Assembly: GCA_019095985.1 (NCBI GenBank)
Contig: CM032662.1
Location: 36,999,647-37,063,646 of the forward strand
Reading direction: 5' to 3'
From: Streblospio benedicti
Lineage: Eukaryota > Annelida > Polychaeta > Spionida > Spionidae
Length of the DNA: 64,000 nt
Each line of letters starts with the position of its first letter. Within the stretch, counting starts at the first letter, position 1. The position numbers were made by a program, and so were the translations under genes. The notes beneath the pieces are model-generated. The model worked only from the letters and a program-made list of their open reading frames with translations. It was not told the origin of the DNA and searched no databases. This document shows positions 59,001-64,000 of this stretch, one piece after another.

Positions 59001-62000
59001 TGAAGGAGCTGAAGAAGAAGGACGAGGAGAAGGCCAAGCTGGAGAAGGCCGTCAACGACCTGGAGAGCTACATCGTCAACATGCAGGACAAGCTGTACCA
59101 GGTGAGGGCGGCTGACCCACCGCTGGCAATGGGATTACGCGGGCTACCGTTTATTATGGCCCAGCGGGGTATGAGAAAAAAAATGAAACCTTTTTAGTGT
59201 GATTTTCAGGCCCCTCCCTAACTTTTAACTTTGTTTACAAATTAAATTACTAAAATTACAATCAATTTTTTGGAATGCCGTATCAGTGCACCTCAGATTT
59301 TCAAGTTCTTTCTCCCCTCCACCCTCCCTCTGTCACGTGATATATGGTAGCCCCTAATAGTAGAGACTTGTTATCTTGAAAATGTAGGGAGAACAGTTTA
59401 ATGCTCGAGATGACCAATATTTGACATAACCAACTGTAACAATTTTCACAATGAGGTTGAAATGAAATGAAACTAACCTCGAGGTAACACAAACACAATT
59501 AATACAAATGATAATGAGCTGTATTGTCTTTAATATGCTGATGATTTGTTAAGAACAATTGACATCATGCTGAAATTATTTTCAATTTTGTTGCTCATCT
59601 TAGCGGATGTGATTGAAAGGGTAACTGCTTTTTATAGCTGTCACCTGTCGTCTGTAAGACAGGAATTAATGCACTCATAACTTATTTTTTTTTATATGAT
59701 GAGCTGATGTCTTGTCATGTTGACTAACTGGTACAATTAATTGGAAGCATGTGTCTGGTTTGAATTTAAAGATAATTAGCTAGAAAATCTGCCAAGAAAA
59801 CTAACATGTATTGGAAGTATTTTGTATATTTTTATCAGGAAATCTTGTAAGTTTCATTTCTAAACTATTAGTAAATGTAACCCTTAACATACAGACTAGA
59901 CACATTATGGTAGAATTTTGACGTGGCCGGATTTTCCTAAATAGGAGAACTACGAGAAATGCTCAACAGAAGATGTTCGCGACAACATCAGAATCAAAAT
60001 GAGCGAGATCTCTGATTGGCTGTACGAAACCGACGAATCAACAACCAGGAAAGACTATGAGGATAAGCTGAAAGAGATTAAGGTTAGTTGGAATATTTTT
60101 ACTTTATTCTTCATTTATTTATGCGGAGCTCAATACTTACTGTCGGCCACTTGTTTGGGACAAGAAAAAATGTATCTGGGGCAAGCTTTTTTCCTTTACA
60201 AATAGATTACTGTTCTCATAAGTTGTTTTTTGTTCACAATCGAAAGGACTGTTCACATTGCATATAATTTTGAAAGTTATATAATCGAGAGTGCCACATC
60301 TGCACATAGAAGATTGATAACTTGTTACTTTGTAAAGACTTAAATCTAAGGCTACAATAGAATGTACTGTATCTCCCCACTAAGGAGTTGAAAGAGATAA
60401 AGTGTGACGCAGATGCTAAAGACATGGTGTGAATGTCAAGTCGCTAGAGCACAATAACTATTGAATTGCGAGTGTAAATAAGCACATTTACATTGACATT
60501 GTCGTTGTTTCAGGACATGACGAAGCCGATTGAGGAGCGCGTGAAGGAGCTGGAGGAGCGGCCGCGCGCCGTGGAGGCGCTCAACTCAATGCTCAACTAC
60601 TCACAACACTTCCTCACCAACATGAAGAACTTCACCGGAGAGGTGAGAACGAATTTTTAGGCTTAGCTTCTAAGTGGGCACTTTATCCAGATCCACAATC
60701 GTAGAGAAGCAAACCCCTAAAGTTGGAACATTGGCATTCCAATGCAAATACAAATTCATGTGAAAGCCCAGTCGTTTTTTTTAACCTACCGTATACCATA
60801 CTTAATTCATTTAATGCAAATTACAACAGAAACGTTGCCTAATAGCAGCTAAAATCATGAAATTTTACCATACTCAAGTTGTGTGTGTTTCATGCTCGTT
60901 CACATTTGATCAGGGTCTAAATTAGACATTCAAATGCTCGTAATGACGAATAAAACATTGTGGAGACAATGAGCAAAAGTATTAGCAAGTCTTTTTTTTT
61001 ATGAGTAGCAAATTCTGGTTCATCTTACATGTATACGTGTGGGTAGGTAGAGTGTGTGCAAGGACAAGAACATTTATTGAGGATGGGTACATAATTGAGT
61101 GCTGCTTAAATCAACTTGTCTTGCTGATGAGCAGCACTTTACCTCCTGATCCTGACCCTGTTTTGCTGTCGTCTGCAGGTTGCGGGGGATCAGCCGTTCA
61201 CGCTGGTGGAATACACCACGCTGGAGGTCCTCATCACCGAGACGACGGCCTGGAACGAGACCATGATGAAGGAGCAGGCGGAACACCCGCTCACTGAGAA
61301 ACCAAAGGTGAGGTTTACACTTTCACCAAACGTCTTTTACACTCTCCACATTTGGTGTGTGTAAATCAATGCTATTGGCATCATTCAAGAATTTAAATTA
61401 AATACTTATGTAAGTGGTTTGAGAAGAGTTACAATATGCGGATTATTGAATAATTAAATGATTATGGCATGATTGTAAATTTGGTCATTTTGTTGGAAAT
61501 TGTAACCAGCTCTTTAGGTTTACAACCAATGCGTTTCGATTTTATATGCTGCTTTAAATTTAACTTTGATTTTATAATCTTTTCACAGTACCAAATTTAA
61601 CAACTGTCCTTTTTTTTCAGGTGTTAGTTGAAGATATTGCCTTGAAAATCGGTGCTCTCGACCGGGAAGTGAAGTATTTGGTAAACAAGGCCAAGACGTT
61701 CCGCCCGAAGCCGCCACCAAAGAAGGAAAAGAATGAGACAAAGACAGCAACAAACGAGACTGTGAAGGAAGAACCAACAGCCGATGGAGAGGCAGAGGAA
61801 AAGGTGATTGATTAGAGCTTTGTAAAACTTGAGTACAATGAGAAATTTCCATAATTATATAAGGATGGAATGAATGCATAAGCATAACAGGTGTGAAACA
61901 TTTAAACCCCGGGATCAGGATTATATGGAAAAGGGCCACTGGTCAGCATTAATGTACCTTTATTCATGAGGGATAAAAACACTCATTCTGCTACAAATAG

Positions 62001-62345
62001 ATGAACTTCTACTCGATGATAAATTTAGGGGTGGGGGCTGAAATTTGCAAGCAAATGTGGGTTTGTGACTGAAAAAGATCCCACGTTTCATTGTCCATCC
62101 CCCCCCCCCCCCCCCCTACAAATGGTAGCCCCTAATGGGGACAGAAGGTTGTACATAAAAAGCACTTGTACAAAAAGGGTCTGTAGATTTTGCTAAGCTC
62201 CAAGCTTGATTTGCAGGCTAAGGACGAGGTGCCGGTGGCTGATGGAGCGTCAGACGATGCGCCACAGATGGAAATCCCGCTGAGTCCGGAGGAGCAGGCG
62301 GCGGCGGAGGAGGAGGCACGGCGCGAGAAGAGGAAGGACGACAAG
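50032..62345 (+). CDS. HYOU1: Hypoxia up-regulated protein 1 (ORP150/GRP170), ER Hsp70-family chaperone; last exon outside window
   Basis: Fifteen exons: 50,032-50,784; 51,028-51,267; 51,738-51,873; 52,847-53,028; 53,535-53,636; 54,153-54,259; 55,128-55,251; 56,698-56,952; 57,534-57,740; 58,922-59,101; 59,945-60,082; 60,514-60,642; 61,179-61,307; 61,621-61,803; 62,217-62,345. All are GT/AG with agreeing phases, 998 aa against 999 in human. The ATG at 50,032 gives a signal peptide ([20 protein letters not shown]) followed by [20 protein letters not shown]. ATPase motifs include [12 protein letters not shown] and [14 protein letters not shown]. Exons 8-9 code for a Glu/Lys-rich acidic loop, and exons 10-15 for the helical C-terminal domain. 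It acts in the ER lumen as a holdase and as a nucleotide-exchange factor for BiP. The KDEL-like tail is expected in an exon beyond 64,000. Reading through the exon 14 donor would end at once (VID-stop, 61,813-61,815). Confidence 0.96.
51874..52846. other. HYOU1 intron 3
   Basis: AT-rich, with no repeat or exon recognised. Confidence 0.5.
54340..54485 (+). repeat. SINE-like copy with B box
   Basis: GATGGTATCATTTTCATTGG, then GTGAGTTCGAGTCCCGCC (B-box-like) and CACTTGATGTAGTTAAATTG match the arms of the inverted pair at 39,655-40,110. It lies in a HYOU1 intron. Confidence 0.65.
54905..55105 (+). repeat. Diverged tRNA-derived SINE copy
   Basis: Retains GATCCGATTCCCG, GGGTGTTGAGCAAAC, GTGATAAGCACATC, CACTAGAGCACAACAGTGAA and a TTTACAT tail, as in 42,655-43,005. 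The A box is lost. It ends 22 bp before HYOU1 exon 7. Confidence 0.75.
55283..55439. repeat. GGCAGATCCAGG-end MITE, copy 3
   Basis: GGCAGATCCAGGTTTTTGGA at the left and CCCCTGGATCTG at the right. The interior shares AATGAAATATTTT-type sequence with copies 1 and 2 but has diverged more. It starts about 30 bp after HYOU1 exon 7. Confidence 0.8.
55440..56697. other. HYOU1 intron 7, remainder
   Basis: No further feature recognised. Confidence 0.5.
57741..58921. other. HYOU1 intron 9
   Basis: AT-rich and featureless apart from the pyrimidine-poor end before exon 10. Confidence 0.5.
59134..59358. repeat. MITE-like unit with GGGGCTACC / GGTAGCCCC ends
   Basis: GCGGGCTACCGTTTATTAT at the left is mirrored by ATATATGGTAGCCCCTAAT at the right. 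A related right end (AAATGGTAGCCCCTAATG) lies at 62,120-62,137 and an inverted partial relative at about 35,640-35,712. It lies in HYOU1 intron 10. Confidence 0.6.
59359..59944. other. HYOU1 intron 10, remainder
   Basis: No feature recognised. Confidence 0.5.
60370..60500 (+). repeat. 3' part of a tRNA-derived SINE
   Basis: CTCCCCACTAAGGAGTTGAA, AAGTGTGACGCAGATGC, GTCGCTAGAGCACAATAACT and the tail ATTTACATTGACATT match the 3' half of 42,655-43,005. It ends about 13 bp before HYOU1 exon 12. Confidence 0.7.
61804..62216. repeat. HYOU1 intron 14 with C run and partial MITE end
   Basis: A C run of about 20 bases (62,098-62,117) is followed by the GGTAGCCCCTAAT end at 62,124-62,136. GGGGTGGGGGCTGAAATTTG near 62,030 resembles the 35,640 relative. 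Confidence 0.55.
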
Positions 62346-62419
62346 GTGGGGGCCGGCACGGCTTGTGCAAAATTTATGTAGAACTACTGGTATTGATGCT
62401 GTTAGTAGCTAACAAAAAG

Positions 62420-62700
62420 ATATGTGCTTCTGTGGCTGAGTGGACAGGGAGTTGGATTCAAGACCAGAGGGTCGTGGGTTCGATACCCATGTCAGGTTTG
62501 GTGATGGGTGTTTGAGCATAAATAGTTGCACACTGGTCCGTGGCACTTACACGTCAATTAGGTACAGGTTACTAAGGTCATTGGCCTGGAAAATGTGCGA
62601 GTGATTGCGTGAGTGATTAAATCTCCCCCGTTCTGGTGGGAGAATTTGAGCTTCTCTTCTGTCTGCGTCAGCGTCCGCGTGCGCAATAAACAGGCTCGCC
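62420..62700 (+). repeat. tRNA-derived SINE copy (head and body)
   Basis: Perfect A box TGGCTGAGTGG (62,433-62,443) and one-mismatch B box GGTTCGATACC (62,477-62,487), then GGTGATGGGTGTTTGAGCA, TTGCACACTGGTCCGTGG and ACACGTCAATTAGGTACAGG as in the 42,655 copy. The (ATTTAC) tail is missing. Confidence 0.8.
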
Positions 62701-63600
62701 GTGTGAAAACCATTACTCTGGTCTCTTGAGTATGTTGAATTAGAGCAAAAAAGTATGTTTTTTAATTTTCATGAACTTAGATCCAAATTTGAGAAAGTTA
62801 TTGACAGGGTTGGCACACCCCAGGAGAACTTGGGGAAAACCGGGAATTTGATTTTCAGTAAATATAACCCTGGAATACCTGGGGAATTTGACAAAGTCCC
62901 AGGAAAGTCTTCGAAAACGAGCGCACTGAATATAGAAAAATTATAAAATCCTATGTCATGTCTGTTTATGTAGTGAACTCTATTTACCAAGGTGATTATA
63001 TGCACCGCTTTGGTATTTACTGCACCTTTTAAAAAGTGGTAAGGTGACAATGTGCGACAAACTATTGGAGCGGCTACCTGTAAGAAAAGATATCCACCGC
63101 CAAGGAGACAAATTCGGTTACTTGCCGGACCATAACTTAGTTATGCATCAGGTTTATTTTCTTCGGTATGAGTTAACGGCTTTGGGTCAAACTAGATGGG
63201 CGATAATACATGCAGATTTAACATGGCGGCGAAATTGAAAAGTATATACTCTACAGGGCGGATATAGTACTAAATAATCATTAAGTTAGAAAACTTTCCT
63301 TATAGCCCACGATATAACAGATTATGAAGCATGCGGTTGGTGTTTCTTATTGTATACGGTCTGACAAGGTAATACTGCCAATATCCGAATGCTTCCAAGT
63401 TATAAACCACGTGCGACCCTTTATATTTTTAGGACTCTACCTTAAAAAAATTTCCCTGGAAAATTATCTCAGCACCCTGGAAAAATGGTACTGTTTATAT
63501 CAAAATAGTACACCTGGAAAACCCTGGAAAATTAATTAATTGGGAGTGTACTAACGCTGAAGATTTTGTACATGCTACTTTATACTAGGTTGTTGATGGA
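62701..63600. repeat. Non-coding DNA with CCTGGAAAA-type repeats
   Basis: The words CCTGGAAAA / CCTGGGGAA recur near 62,810-62,910 and 63,450-63,525, perhaps the two ends of one old insertion. I did not find the HYOU1 last exon here. Confidence 0.4.
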
Positions 63601-63910
63601 ATGTTTACACGATTGAGGGAAAACCATTCCAGTCATTGTGATCAAATTTCACAGGATGCTTCAGTGGGGTGGTTTCAAGAATTGCATAGATTTTGGTGCA
63701 ACTTTTGGGTACGTTGTGGTTTTTTATGTCAAATTATGCCAATTAAATCTAGCGTGTTTACACGATTGAGCCAAAACTACCTAATCATATCCAAAGTACA
63801 GATTACTCATTGATGCTTATATGGCTAGACCTGAGTAGATTTTGGTGTACTTTGGTCCACATTTGGTGAGGTTTAGATAGTTTTATGCTAGATTTAATTA
63901 AATTGGCACT
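63600..63910. repeat. Two-unit tandem repeat, about 150-bp unit
   Basis: GTTTACACGATTGAGNNAAAAC occurs at about 63,603 and 63,758. Each is followed by AGATTTTGGTG and TTTTATG / CAATTAAAT phrases at similar offsets. Confidence 0.55.
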
Positions 63911-64000
63911 TTGCCCAACAATGACTAATATTAAGGTTGTTGCTGAGCGGGCTGCAGCCAGGAGCCCCAACATTCACGAGGCTCCCAGATTTTGCAAAGA

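Noticed and set aside
58900-59115. Gly/Glu-rich plus-strand frame
   Set aside because: Off-frame reading of HYOU1 exon 10.

Overview
The window is animal nuclear DNA: AT-rich, with many small exons bounded by GT/AG introns and a dense load of LINE, Penelope-like, SINE, MITE and foldback repeats. The repeat mix (CR1-type LINE, tRNA-derived SINE, short-TIR MITEs with GGCAGATCCAGG ends, palindromes with a CACTTCGTTCG-type loop) and the gene structures suggest a marine invertebrate such as a hemichordate, echinoderm, cephalochordate or lophotrochozoan. I cannot fix the phylum from sequence alone. There is one assembly gap (41,043-41,142).

Layout. 1-10,500 is mostly repeats: foldbacks, MITEs with visible target duplications, a CR1 LINE fragment inside a 2.3-kb TIR element that also carries a second MITE, and two possible first exons of unrecognised membrane or secreted proteins (5,913-6,123 and 10,120-10,222). 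10,505-14,698 holds a LINE 3' end followed by the fossil 3' part of an envelope-bearing LTR-type element, with a GC-rich three-segment candidate gene on the opposite strand between the envelope frame and an LTR-like end. 15,969-27,169 (minus) is a complete class A GPCR gene of seven coding exons plus a 5' UTR exon, 386 aa. Its 4.9-kb last intron contains, on the plus strand, two tandem paralogous genes for small single-pass membrane proteins with proline-rich tails, followed by repeated relics of their 3' ends. Another intron holds a 2-kb element bounded by GGGCCGTAGC ends.

27,200-36,600 is intergenic and repeat-rich: a mariner-like MITE, a Penelope-like RT fragment, foldbacks and a (CA)n tract of about 280 bp. 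37,808-47,559 (plus) is an eight-exon gene for an unrecognised, charged 683-aa protein. 50,032-62,345 (plus) encodes almost all of HYOU1 (ORP150/GRP170), the large ER Hsp70-family chaperone. Fifteen coding exons give 998 aa, and only the last few residues (expected ER-retrieval tail) lie outside the window. Upstream of HYOU1 sit a UPRE core, a three-unit heat-shock element and a one-mismatch ERSE within 60 bp, which fits induction by ER stress and heat.

The genes do not form an obvious pathway. The most interesting structures are the membrane-protein gene pair nested in the GPCR intron, the stress-element cluster at HYOU1, the antisense gene beside the envelope fossil, and the palindromic repeat families whose loops look alike while their arms differ.
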